Origin: Fodinicurvata halophila
GTDB taxonomy: Bacteria > Pseudomonadota > Alphaproteobacteria > Kiloniellales > DSM-21159
NCBI RefSeq assembly: GCF_042651425.1
Contig: NZ_JBHSCW010000001.1
Span: 1 to 64,000 of the forward strand
Direction: 5' to 3'
Length of the DNA: 64,000 nt
The position numbers and the translations under genes are program-made. This document shows, one piece after another, positions 52,150 to 60,865 of this stretch; position 1 is the first letter of the stretch; each line of letters starts with the position of its first letter. The notes under the pieces were generated by a model. That model was not told the origin of the DNA. It did no database searches and was given only the letters and a program-made list of their open reading frames with translations.

Positions 52150-52899
52150 ATTTTCAGAGCCATTCCCGCGCTGCTGAGCGCCGGTCTTTTCGCTTTCTGC
52201 CTGCCCGCTTCCGGCCTTGCCCAGGACAGTTCCACGCCGCTGTCGGAGGCCGAACGCAGTGCCATGGAACGTGTGGTGGAGAACTACATTCTGGAGAACC
52301 CGGAGATCATCCTGCGCGCCCTGGAGGTTCTGGAGACGCGAAAGCAGGAGGAAGCACAGCGGAGCCGGCAGCAGGCACTTGAGGAGAATCGGGACGCGCT
52401 GTTCCGCGATCAAACCACACCGGTGCTTGGCAACCCGGACGGCCAGCTGACCCTGGTGGAATTCTTCGACTACCAGTGCGGCTACTGCAAGGAAGCCTCG
52501 CCAGGCCTGCAGCAGCTGCTGGAACGCAACGCCGAGGTGCGGTTGGTGATGAAGGAGTTCCCCATTCTCGGTCAGGCCTCGATGACCGCCGCACGCGCTG
52601 CCCTGGCGGCCCGCGAACAGGATCGCTACGAGGAGCTGCACTGGGCCCTGATGGCGCATCGCGGGCAGCTCGATGAGAACCGGATCATGGACATCGCCGA
52701 AGAGGCCGGCCTGGACACGGAACAACTGCGCGAGGACATGGGCAGCCCGCATATCGACGAGGAACTTCGCAGGAACTATGCACTGGCGGAGAATCTGAAC
52801 ATCAATTCCACGCCGACCTTCGTCACGCCCTCAGCCGTGATCCCCGGTGCCCTGCCGGCGGACCGGCTGGAATCCATGCTGGAGGACCAGGCCGACTGA
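52150..52899 (+). CDS. DsbA-family thioredoxin-fold protein (ScsC/BdbD-like), probable ATT start
   Basis: The periplasmic thiol-disulfide protein has an N-terminal helical region (SEAERSAMERVVENYILENPEIILRALEV), often used for oligomerisation in ScsC-type proteins, then the thioredoxin domain with LVEFFDYQCGYCKEA (CGYC) and the cis-Pro loop INSTPTFVTPS. No ATG, GTG or TTG lies next to the signal peptide. GGGAG (52138-52142) is 7 bp before an in-frame ATT at 52150, giving FRAIPALLSAGLFAFCLPASG as a clean signal peptide. The nearest upstream ATG is 52051, inside the M48 gene. Confidence 0.8.
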   Translation: MFRAIPALLSAGLFAFCLPASGLAQDSSTPLSEAERSAMERVVENYILENPEIILRALEVLETRKQEEAQRSRQQALEENRDALFRDQTTPVLGNPDGQLTLVEFFDYQCGYCKEASPGLQQLLERNAEVRLVMKEFPILGQASMTAARAALAAREQDRYEELHWALMAHRGQLDENRIMDIAEEAGLDTEQLREDMGSPHIDEELRRNYALAENLNINSTPTFVTPSAVIPGALPADRLESMLEDQAD

Positions 52900-52985
52900 G
52901 TCGCCGGCCCCGACGCGTCAGAGTTGCCCTGCCCGCGCGGTCGTGATAACGCTTGCGCGCTCTATTTTTCGGGTGGGAGAGCTTC

Positions 52986-53432
52986 TTGGCACGCTTGCCG
53001 CATATCCTGGTCCTGAATGGCCCCAACCTCAATCTGCTTGGCACGCGCGAACCGGAAGTCTACGGGCGCACGACACTGGCCGAGCTGGAGGAATTCTGCC
53101 GCACCAGCGGCGAAGCCCTGGGCCTGTCGGTGGACTGCCGACAGTCCAACCGCGAAGGCGAACTGGTGGATTGGGTCCAGGAAGCTCGCGACTCGGCCCA
53201 GGGGCTCGTTCTCAATCCGGCAGGCTACAGCCATACCTCCGTCGCTCTTCGCGATGCCGTCTCGGCGGTGGGCTTGCCGTTGATCGAGGTTCATCTCTCG
53301 AATATCCATAGGCGCGAAAGCTTCCGTCACCACTCCTACATCAGTGCGGTGGCCGAAGGCGTGATCTGCGGACTGGGGGTTGAAGGCTATCGCCTCGCCC
53401 TTCAGGCGCTCGCACAGAAACTGAAAGGTTGA
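52986..53432 (+). CDS. aroQ: 3-dehydroquinate dehydratase, type II
   Basis: AroQ dehydrates 3-dehydroquinate to 3-dehydroshikimate in the shikimate pathway. The 148-residue protein has the type II core ILVLNGPNLNLLGTREPEVYG with the catalytic Tyr, SNREGELVDWVQEA, NPAGYSHTSVALRDA (Asn/His) and IEVHLSNIHRRESFRHHSY (His/Arg). TTG 52986 is used because GGGAG lies 7 bp upstream and the length fits. It is followed by accB, a common alphaproteobacterial order. Confidence 0.93.
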   Translation: MARLPHILVLNGPNLNLLGTREPEVYGRTTLAELEEFCRTSGEALGLSVDCRQSNREGELVDWVQEARDSAQGLVLNPAGYSHTSVALRDAVSAVGLPLIEVHLSNIHRRESFRHHSYISAVAEGVICGLGVEGYRLALQALAQKLKG

Positions 53433-53439
53433 GTCAGGA

Positions 53440-53892
53440 ATGACGGGTAAATTTCCGTTCGATGAAGACGCTGTACGCAAGCTTGCGGGAATCCTCGAAG
53501 AGACAGGCCTGAGCGAGATCGAGGTGGAATCGGGCGATGCCCGCATCCGGGTCGCCAAAAACCAGACCGTTGTCGCCTCTGCACCGGCGGCGGCCGGGAC
53601 GCCGGCCGCGCCCCCTGCGCCAACGGCCGGCGCGGACCTCGAAGAGCCACAGGAAACCGGCCATGTCGTCGCCTCCCCCATGGTCGGCACGATCTACCTT
53701 TCCCCCGAACCCGGGGCGGCACCGTATGTATCCGTCGGAGACAAGGTTACCGAAGGCCAGACCCTGTTGATCGTCGAGGCCATGAAAGTCATGAACACCC
53801 TGCCCTCGCCGGTGTCCGGGGTGGTGCGCAAGATTCTCGTCGATGATGGCCACCCAGTGGAATTCGACGAACCCTTGATCGTGATCGAATAA
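53440..53892 (+). CDS. accB: Acetyl-CoA carboxylase biotin carboxyl carrier protein
   Basis: AccB carries the biotin arm of acetyl-CoA carboxylase in fatty-acid synthesis. The 150-residue protein has an N-terminal segment (FPFDEDAVRKLAGILEETGLSEIEVESGDARIRV), an Ala/Pro linker (about residues 45-66) and the biotinyl domain, with the modified lysine K116 in VEAMKVMN. It starts 7 bp after aroQ and lies 19 bp before accC. Confidence 0.96.
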   Translation: MTGKFPFDEDAVRKLAGILEETGLSEIEVESGDARIRVAKNQTVVASAPAAAGTPAAPPAPTAGADLEEPQETGHVVASPMVGTIYLSPEPGAAPYVSVGDKVTEGQTLLIVEAMKVMNTLPSPVSGVVRKILVDDGHPVEFDEPLIVIE

Positions 53893-53911
53893 GCGGACAG
53901 GACAGCAGAAC

Positions 53912-55255
53912 GTGTTCGAAAAGGTCCTGATAGCCAACCGCGGAGAAATCGCCCTTCGCATCCATCGCGCCTGCCGTGAAATGGGAATTGCGACGGTGGC
54001 CGTGCACTCCACGGCCGACGCCGATGCCATGCACGTGCGCCTGGCCGATGAAAGCGTGTGCATCGGCCCGCCGCCCTCAAGCAAGAGCTACCTGAACATC
54101 CCAGCCATCCTCTCCAGCGCCACGCTGACCGGCGCCGACGCCATCCATCCCGGCGTCGGCTTCCTGTCCGAGAACGCCCGCTTCGCGGAGATGGTGGAGG
54201 AACATGGCATCACCTTCATCGGTCCGACCTCGGAGCACATCGCGATGATGGGCGACAAGGTGCGCGCCAAGGTTGCCGCCAAGGAACTGGGCCTGCCGGT
54301 GGTTCCCGGCTCGGAGGGTGCGGTCACTTCCTTCGAGGATGCCCGGTCCATCGCCGGCGATGCCGGCTATCCCGTCCTGATCAAGGCGTCTGCCGGCGGC
54401 GGCGGACGCGGCATGAAGGTAGCCCGCAACGAAGGGGAACTGCAGGACGCCTATCGCATGGCCCGCAACGAGGCCAAGTCCGCATTCGGCAACGACGAGG
54501 TCTACCTGGAGAAATACCTCCAGAAACCGCGCCATATCGAGGTCCAGATCCTGGCCGACGGCAAGGGGGGTGCCATCCACATGGGCGAGCGCGACTGCTC
54601 GCTGCAGCGCCGGCACCAGAAAGTGCTCGAGGAGGCGCTCTCGCCCGCGCTCAACGCCGAGGAGCGGCACCGCATCGGCGAAATCGCCCGCCAGGCCATT
54701 CTCAAGATGGGGTACGAGTCCGCGGGTACGCTGGAATTCCTCTACGAAGACGGCGAGTTCTTCTTCATCGAGATGAACACGCGCCTGCAGGTCGAGCACC
54801 CGATCTCGGAAGCCATTACCGGAATCGATCTGGTGCGCGAGCAGATCCGGGTGGCGGCCGGTCATCCACTGCCCTTCTCGCAGGAGGACGTTTCCTTCTC
54901 CGGTCATGCCGTGGAGTGCCGGATCAACGCCGAGCACCCCAAGACATTTGCCCCTTCGCCGGGCCAGATCAAGGAGTACCATCCGCCGGGTGGCCTGGGC
55001 GTTCGCGTGGACTCCGCCATCTTCGGCGGCTATCGCGTGCCGCCGCATTATGACAGCCTGATCGCCAAGCTGGTGGTGCACGGCCAGACCCGCAACGAAT
55101 GCCTGATGCGCCTGCGCCGTGCGCTGGGGGAGATGGTGATCGAAGGCATCGAGACCACCTTGCCGCTCCACCGGGATCTCGTGAACGACCCCGATTTCAT
55201 CAATGGAGACTACGACATCCATTGGCTGGAACACTGGATGGGTGAACGCGACTGA
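53912..55255 (+). CDS. accC: Acetyl-CoA carboxylase biotin carboxylase subunit
   Basis: AccC carboxylates the biotin on AccB using ATP and bicarbonate. The 447-residue protein is a complete ATP-grasp enzyme: FEKVLIANRGEIALRIHRACRE, the glycine-rich loop KASAGGGGRGMKVA, ERDCSLQRRHQKVLEEALSP, FIEMNTRLQVEHPISEAI and ECRINAEHP. GTG 53912 is the start. It is co-transcribed with accB and followed by aat after about 100 bp. Confidence 0.96.
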   Translation: MFEKVLIANRGEIALRIHRACREMGIATVAVHSTADADAMHVRLADESVCIGPPPSSKSYLNIPAILSSATLTGADAIHPGVGFLSENARFAEMVEEHGITFIGPTSEHIAMMGDKVRAKVAAKELGLPVVPGSEGAVTSFEDARSIAGDAGYPVLIKASAGGGGRGMKVARNEGELQDAYRMARNEAKSAFGNDEVYLEKYLQKPRHIEVQILADGKGGAIHMGERDCSLQRRHQKVLEEALSPALNAEERHRIGEIARQAILKMGYESAGTLEFLYEDGEFFFIEMNTRLQVEHPISEAITGIDLVREQIRVAAGHPLPFSQEDVSFSGHAVECRINAEHPKTFAPSPGQIKEYHPPGGLGVRVDSAIFGGYRVPPHYDSLIAKLVVHGQTRNECLMRLRRALGEMVIEGIETTLPLHRDLVNDPDFINGDYDIHWLEHWMGERD

Positions 55256-55353
55256 CGCACCTGCCACACGGCCCCCCACAGAGCAGCTCGCAGTCAGATG
55301 ACCGGTTTCACCCGGGGGTGGCGAAAAAGGCCTTGCAGGCTTAAAATTGGCCC

Positions 55354-56019
55354 ATGCAACTGACGGCCGACATGCTCCTGCGGGCCTATGCCCTCGGCAT
55401 CTTTCCAATGGCGGAGAACAGCTCCGCCAAGGAACTGCATTGGATTGACCCCGAAATGCGCGGCATCCTGCCGCTCGATGCCGTGCATGTTCCCCGCAAG
55501 CTGCGCCGTCGCATCCTGAGACAGGACTTTCGGGTTACCTGCAATCAGGCGTTCCCCGAGGTCATACGCGCCTGTGCCGAGCCGGCCGTGGACCGGCCCG
55601 AGACCTGGATCAACGACACGATCAAGCAGCTCTATACCGAGCTCAACCGCATGGGCATGGCCCACTCCATCGAATGCTGGCAAAGCGACGAGGCGGGCCG
55701 GCCATACCTGGTAGGCGGCCTCTACGGCGTCTCCCTGGGCACGGTCTTCTTCGGGGAATCCATGTTCAGCCGTTGCAGCGACGCCAGCAAGGTAGCCCTG
55801 ATCCATCTGGTCCTGCGCCTGCGCAGAAGCGACTTCACCCTGCTGGATACCCAGTTCACCACGCCCCATCTCCGGCAGTTCGGCGGCATCGAGATTCCCC
55901 GCGAACACTACAAGGCCCTCCTGTCCCGCGCGCTCAAGGACAATGCTGTCCTATGCGAGGAGATCGACCCCGAGGAGCTGCCGGGTCTGCTCGAGGAACT
56001 GAAACGCGAAAGCGGCTGA
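55354..56019 (+). CDS. aat: Leucyl/phenylalanyl-tRNA--protein transferase
   Basis: Aat adds Leu or Phe from aminoacyl-tRNA to proteins with N-terminal Arg or Lys, marking them for ClpAP degradation (N-degron pathway). The 221-residue protein has LLRAYALGIFPMAE, WIDPEMRGILPLDAVHVPRKLRR, the central GGLYGVSLGTVFFGESMFSRCSDASKVALIHLV and TQFTTPHLRQFGGIEIPREHY. All are typical. It lies on the plus strand and converges on nrdJ. Confidence 0.96.
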   Translation: MQLTADMLLRAYALGIFPMAENSSAKELHWIDPEMRGILPLDAVHVPRKLRRRILRQDFRVTCNQAFPEVIRACAEPAVDRPETWINDTIKQLYTELNRMGMAHSIECWQSDEAGRPYLVGGLYGVSLGTVFFGESMFSRCSDASKVALIHLVLRLRRSDFTLLDTQFTTPHLRQFGGIEIPREHYKALLSRALKDNAVLCEEIDPEELPGLLEELKRESG

Positions 56020-56072
56020 GAGGCTCTTCCCCTCAGCCGCTTCGCGGAATGCCCTGACTGGTCCAGAGACGA

Positions 56073-59000
56073 TCAGGAACAGCCGCTGGTGCCGCCGCAG
56101 GTATCGCACTTCATGCAGGTGCCGTTGCGCACCAGCGTGAAGTTGCCGCATTCGCCACAGGGGTCGCCTTCGTACCCCTTCATGCGCGCCATGCGGCTCT
56201 GCTCGATGCGGCTGTCGATCTCCCGGCTGACACTGCCTGCCAGCTGGGAGTCGCTGCCCCCCGGCCCGCCGCTATAGGCCTGCGGCGCAACCTGCTGTTC
56301 CTCCTCGGCCAGGGCATCCGTATTCACCGCCGCGGCCGTTGCGCCACCAGCTCCGCCCGATAAGACAGTCAGCCGATTGCGCACATAGCCGCGGGAGGCC
56401 ACCCGTTCGACGGTCTGGCGCACGGCCTCGGCCGCCTGCTCCTGCATGACAGCCTCGCTGGATTGGCTCTGCCCCTGGCTTTCGTTTTCACCGCGCCCCG
56501 TGGCATCGGGCAGAGTGTCGTCCGGCACCACATGCGCCAGGTCGTTGCGGCCCAGATAGCTGATCGCCAGTTCGCGGAAGATGTAGTCCAGCACCGAGGT
56601 CGACATCTTGATGGCATCGTTGCCTTCCACCATGCCCGAGGGCTCGAAGCGCGTGAAGGTGAAGGCATCGACATACTCCTCGAGCGGCACGCCGTACTGC
56701 AGGCCGATGGAAATGGCGATGGCGAAGTTGTTCATCAGGCTGCGGAAGGCGGCTCCCTCCTTGTGCATGTCGATGAAGATCTCGCCGATCTTGCCGTCCT
56801 CGTACTCGCCGGTGCGCAGATAGACCTTGTGGCCGCCGATCACGGCCTTCTGGGTATAGCCCTTGCGCCGCTGCGGCAGACGCTCGCGCTGGACCACGCG
56901 CTCGACGATGCGCTCCACGACCCGTTCGGCAACCAGCGAGGCGCGTTCCGGCTGCGGTGCCTCGACCACACGCTCATGCAGCTCCTCCTCGTCCTCCTGC
57001 TCGTCACCGGACAGCAGCGAGCTGGACAGCGGTTGCGAGAGCTTGGAGCCATCACGATAAAGGGCATTGGCCTTCAGGCCGAGGCGCCAGGACAGCATGT
57101 AGGCGTCCTTGCAGTCCTCGACGGTGGCGTGGTTCGGCATGTTGATGGTCTTGGAGATCGCCCCCGAGATGAAGGGCTGGGCCGCCGCCATCATGCGGAT
57201 ATGGCTTTCCACCGAGAGAGAGCGCTTGCCGATCCGGCCACAGGGATTGGCGCAGTCGAAGATCGGCAGGTGCTCGTCCTTCAGGTGCGGTGCACCTTCC
57301 AGGGTCATGGCGCCGCAGACGTAGGTATTCGCGGCCTCGATCTCCCGCCTTGTGAAGCCGAGAGCCCCCAGCATGTCGAAGCCGAGGTCGTCCAGCTGCT
57401 CGTCGGTAAAGCCCAGAGCCTCGCGGCAGAACTCGGCGCCGAGCGTCCACTTGTTGAACGCGAACTTGATGTCGAAGGCACTGCCCAGGGAGCTTTCCAG
57501 CGCCTCCAGGGCCGACTGGGTGAACCCCTTGGCTTTCAGGCTCTCGGGATTGACTCCCGGCGCGCCACGCAGGGTGCCGTGGCCCACGGCGTAGGAAATC
57601 ATCTCCTCGATCTGGGCTTCGCTGTAGCCCAGGTGCGCCAGGGCCGCCGGCACTGTGCGGTTGATGATCTTGAAATAGCCGCCGCCGGCCAGCTTCTTGA
57701 ACTTCACCAGGGCAAAGTCAGGCTCGATGCCGGTGGTGTCGCAGTCCATGACCAGACCGATCGTCCCAGTAGGCGCGATCACTGTGGTCTGGGCGTTGCG
57801 ATAGCCGTGCGCCTCGCCCAACTCCAGGGCTTCGTCCCAGGCCTCTCCTGCCGCCACTGCCAATGCCGGATCGGGACAGCGCGCCTTGTCCAATGGCACG
57901 GGAGCGACCTGCAGCTTCTCGTAGCCTTCGTTCTCTCCGTGCGCAGCCCGGCGATGGTTGCGGATGACCCGCAGCATGGCCTCCCGGTTCTTCTCATAGC
58001 CCGGGAAGGGACCCAGCTCGCGCGCCATCTCGGCCGAGGTGGCATAGCAGACGCCGGTCATGATGGCGCTCAGCGCACCGGCCATGGCACGACCGCCCTC
58101 GGAATCGTAGGACAGGCCCATGGACATCAGCAGGCCTCCCAGGTTGGCATAGCCCAACCCGAGCGTGCGGTATTCGTAGGACAGCTGGGCGATCTGCGGC
58201 GAGGGGTACTGAGCCATCATCACCGAGATTTCCAGGACCATGGTCCAGAGGCGCACGGCATGACGATAGGAATCGACGTCGAAGCGCCCGTCCTCGTAGC
58301 GGAAGTTCATCACGTTCAAGGAAGCCAGGTTACAGGCCGTGTCATCCAGGAACATGTACTCCGAACAGGGGTTCGAGGCGTTGATGGGCCCGGATTCCGG
58401 ACAGGTGTGCCAGTCGTTGATGGTGGTGTCGTACTGCACGCCCGGATCGGCCGAGGCCCAGGCCGCATGAGCGATCTGTTCCCAGAGATCGCGGGCCGCC
58501 AGGGTGTCGGCCACCTTGCCGTCGGTGCGCTGGCGCAGTTGCCACTCACCGTCGTTGAGCACCGCCTCGATGAAGTCGTTGGGTATGCGCACCGAGTTGT
58601 TGGAGTTCTGGCCGCTGACCGAGAGATAGGCCTCGGAATCCCAATCGGTGTCGTAGACGCGGAAATCGATGCCCTTGTAGCCCTGGCCGGCGAACTGGAT
58701 CACGCGCTGCACGTAGTTTTCGGGAATATTGACCTTACGCGCCGCCTTGATGGCGGCCTTCAGCGCCGGGTTCGCCTTGGGATCGAGCCGGTCCTCGCCG
58801 TCCATGGAATGGCAGGCCTGGATGACGGCGTTGAGATGCTCGTTGCACAGCTTGGAGCCGGTGACGAGGGCCGCTACCTTCTGCTCTTCCGTGACCTTCC
58901 AGTTGATGTAGTCCTGGATATCCGGATGATCGAGATCCACCGTGACCATCTTGGCCGCGCGGCGCGTCGTGCCGCCGGACTTGATGGCGCCTGCCGCGCG

Positions 59001-59786
59001 GTCGCCGATCTTCAGGAAGGACATCAGGCCCGAGGACTTGCCGCCGCCCGACAGCGGCTCGTTGATGCCGCGGATATGCGAGAAATTGGTGCCCGTGCCC
59101 GAGCCGTACTTGAACAGCCGCGCCTCGCGCACCCAGAGGTCCATGATGCCGTTGTCGTTCACCAGGTCGTCGTTCACTGACTGGATGAAGCAGGCATGGG
59201 GCTGCGGATGCTCATAGGCACTCTGCGAGCGCTTCAACTCGCCGGTGCGATAGTCGCAGTAGTAGTGCCCCTGCCCCGGACCGTCGATGCCATAGGCCCA
59301 GTGCAGTCCGGTGTTGAACCACTGCGGCGAGTTGGGAGCCACGCGCTGGGTGGCCAGCATGTAGCGCAGCTCGTCGAAGAAGGCGCGCGCATCTGTCTCG
59401 GTGTCGAAATAGCCACCCTTCCAGCCCCAGTAGGCCCAGGTTCCGGCCAGCCGGTCGAACACCTGCTGTGCCCGGCTTTCCCCGCCGTAGCGGCTGTCCG
59501 GATCGAAGTCGGCCATGGCCTCCTCGTCCGGCTCGCTGCGCCAGAGGAATTCGGGCACATCCGGCTCTTCCACGCGCTTCAGGCGAAGCGGCACACCCTT
59601 CTTGCGGAAGTACTTCTGGGCCAGGATATCGCAGGCCACCTGGCTCCAGTCGGCCGGCACCTCGATATCGCTGGCGTGGAACACCGTCGAGCCGTCCGGA
59701 TTGCGGATCTCGCTGCTTGTCTTGCGGAACGGAAGACCCTCGTAGACGTCCTTCCCTTCCTCGGTAAAATGCCGGACAACGCGCAT
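56073..59786 (-). CDS. nrdJ: Ribonucleotide reductase, class II (adenosylcobalamin-dependent)
   Basis: NrdJ reduces ribonucleotides to deoxyribonucleotides with a B12-derived radical, with or without oxygen. The 1237-residue protein has the N-terminal ATQRVAPNSPQWFNTGLHWAYG, CFIQSVNDDL, GSGTGTNFSHIRG, NPCSEYMFLDDTACNLASLNVMNF (catalytic Asn/Cys/Glu) and GTIGLVMDCDTTGIEPDFAL. The C-terminus has a zinc-ribbon-like CGECGNFTLVRNGTCMKCDTCGGTSGC. ATG 59786 is used; an earlier in-frame start at 59852 is unconserved. Two NrdR-like boxes lie upstream. Confidence 0.96.
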   Translation of the reverse strand: MRVVRHFTEEGKDVYEGLPFRKTSSEIRNPDGSTVFHASDIEVPADWSQVACDILAQKYFRKKGVPLRLKRVEEPDVPEFLWRSEPDEEAMADFDPDSRYGGESRAQQVFDRLAGTWAYWGWKGGYFDTETDARAFFDELRYMLATQRVAPNSPQWFNTGLHWAYGIDGPGQGHYYCDYRTGELKRSQSAYEHPQPHACFIQSVNDDLVNDNGIMDLWVREARLFKYGSGTGTNFSHIRGINEPLSGGGKSSGLMSFLKIGDRAAGAIKSGGTTRRAAKMVTVDLDHPDIQDYINWKVTEEQKVAALVTGSKLCNEHLNAVIQACHSMDGEDRLDPKANPALKAAIKAARKVNIPENYVQRVIQFAGQGYKGIDFRVYDTDWDSEAYLSVSGQNSNNSVRIPNDFIEAVLNDGEWQLRQRTDGKVADTLAARDLWEQIAHAAWASADPGVQYDTTINDWHTCPESGPINASNPCSEYMFLDDTACNLASLNVMNFRYEDGRFDVDSYRHAVRLWTMVLEISVMMAQYPSPQIAQLSYEYRTLGLGYANLGGLLMSMGLSYDSEGGRAMAGALSAIMTGVCYATSAEMARELGPFPGYEKNREAMLRVIRNHRRAAHGENEGYEKLQVAPVPLDKARCPDPALAVAAGEAWDEALELGEAHGYRNAQTTVIAPTGTIGLVMDCDTTGIEPDFALVKFKKLAGGGYFKIINRTVPAALAHLGYSEAQIEEMISYAVGHGTLRGAPGVNPESLKAKGFTQSALEALESSLGSAFDIKFAFNKWTLGAEFCREALGFTDEQLDDLGFDMLGALGFTRREIEAANTYVCGAMTLEGAPHLKDEHLPIFDCANPCGRIGKRSLSVESHIRMMAAAQPFISGAISKTINMPNHATVEDCKDAYMLSWRLGLKANALYRDGSKLSQPLSSSLLSGDEQEDEEELHERVVEAPQPERASLVAERVVERIVERVVQRERLPQRRKGYTQKAVIGGHKVYLRTGEYEDGKIGEIFIDMHKEGAAFRSLMNNFAIAISIGLQYGVPLEEYVDAFTFTRFEPSGMVEGNDAIKMSTSVLDYIFRELAISYLGRNDLAHVVPDDTLPDATGRGENESQGQSQSSEAVMQEQAAEAVRQTVERVASRGYVRNRLTVLSGGAGGATAAAVNTDALAEEEQQVAPQAYSGGPGGSDSQLAGSVSREIDSRIEQSRMARMKGYEGDPCGECGNFTLVRNGTCMKCDTCGGTSGCS

Positions 59787-59848
59787 ACCTCTAGTCCCCC
59801 TTTGCGCTGTGCCGAGTCCGTCCTGTCTGCGCCACCGCACAGTCATCG

Positions 59849-59894
59849 GCACCAGATATTGTGATAGACTTCAAAGTGAAACACAGAATGGTGT
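59849..59894 (-). promoter_or_regulatory. Candidate tandem NrdR boxes upstream of nrdJ
   Basis: On the minus strand TCACAATATCTGGTGC (59849-59864) matches the NrdR consensus (ACACwATATATwGTGT) at 12 of 16 positions by hand. A weaker site with flanking ACAC and GTGT occurs at 59879-59894, 30 bp away, close to the usual spacing of NrdR box pairs. This suggests repression by NrdR with ATP/dATP. Confidence 0.45.
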
Positions 59895-59953
59895 TGTCGT
59901 CACCAGATTTATGAGGGTCTTATACCCTCTTTTTGACTTGACAGGCCATGCCG

Positions 59954-60865
59954 TCAGGCCTGGACGGAACGTGACATCCGGCGTCGTGAAAGACTGCTCA
60001 GAACCAGGGCCGCGAAGACAAGGAAAATGCCGCCCAGCTGCTGCCAGGAGAGGCTCTCGCCAATCACGACAATGGCCAGGACGACCGAAACCACCGGCTC
60101 CAGATTCATGAAGAGCGCAGAGTCGGCGGGCCCGGCCTTGCGCACGGCCAGGAACTGGAAGGTCACACCCAGGATATAACAGATGCCGACCAGTACGAAG
60201 GCCGTGAAGCCCAGCGTGCCCGAGGGCAGTTGCACCTGTCCGGCTGTCAGCAGCCAGCTGCCGCAGACGACAAGTCCCACCAGGTTCGCGATCATCAGGA
60301 CCAGGTAGGGATCGTGGCGGGTCATCAGCTCGCGCGACTGGAACAGAAGGCAGGTGATGGAAACGGCTGCAAACAGCGCCCAGGCCACGCCCCGCCAGTC
60401 AAGTTTGGCCAGGTCGGGACCCAGGGTCATGGCCAGGCCGGTGAAGGCCAGGGCGAAGACGAATACCTGCATTGGGCCCAGCGGCATCCGGTCGATCCAG
60501 GGTGTCAGGGCGGCGATCATCAGGGGGAAGGTAAAGAAGATCAGGGCGGCCAGGCTGACCGGGATATAGGCCACCGAGGACATGTAGCCGAGCGTCATGC
60601 CGGAAATGGCGAGCCCCACCACCAGGAGGCGTCCGAAATCCTGGCGCGGCAGTCGCAGGCCGCCACTGCTGAAGCGCAGCATGACCGCGAAGAAGGCAAT
60701 GGCGAAGATGAAACGCAGCACGACGAGCGTCATGGGCGCCCCGCCGGCATCATAGACCAGCCAGGCCAGGGTCGTCGTGCACCCCAGCCAGAGGGCCGAG
60801 ATCAGCGCGGCCGTCCGGCCGGCCCACAGAGTGGCCGTCCCCTCTCCCGCCATGGCCTTGCTCAT
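59954..60865 (-). CDS. EamA/DMT-superfamily transporter
   Basis: The 303-residue membrane protein has ten hydrophobic segments in two EamA repeats: WLGCTTTLAWLVYDAGGAPMTLVVLRFIFAIAFFAVML in the first, and LGICYILGVTFQFLAVRKAGPADSALFMNLEPVVSVVLAIVVIGESLSWQQLGG in the second (seen in separate pieces). It probably exports an amino acid or metabolite. ATG 60865 overlaps the DUF6352 gene by 4 bp; ATG 60853 is an alternative. A hairpin lies about 20 bp beyond its stop, 59913-59929. Confidence 0.87.
   Translation of the reverse strand: MSKAMAGEGTATLWAGRTAALISALWLGCTTTLAWLVYDAGGAPMTLVVLRFIFAIAFFAVMLRFSSGGLRLPRQDFGRLLVVGLAISGMTLGYMSSVAYIPVSLAALIFFTFPLMIAALTPWIDRMPLGPMQVFVFALAFTGLAMTLGPDLAKLDWRGVAWALFAAVSITCLLFQSRELMTRHDPYLVLMIANLVGLVVCGSWLLTAGQVQLPSGTLGFTAFVLVGICYILGVTFQFLAVRKAGPADSALFMNLEPVVSVVLAIVVIGESLSWQQLGGIFLVFAALVLSSLSRRRMSRSVQA

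Noticed and set aside
56463..59180. 905-codon open frame antisense to nrdJ
   Set aside because: The sense strand encodes a complete NrdJ; the antisense translation has no domain signatures and arises from GC-rich codon bias.
59913..59934. Hairpin GAGGGT/ACCCTC plus T5 as a plus-strand terminator
   Set aside because: No plus-strand gene lies upstream. On the minus strand it follows the EamA gene but has no clear U-tract, so its role was left unassigned.
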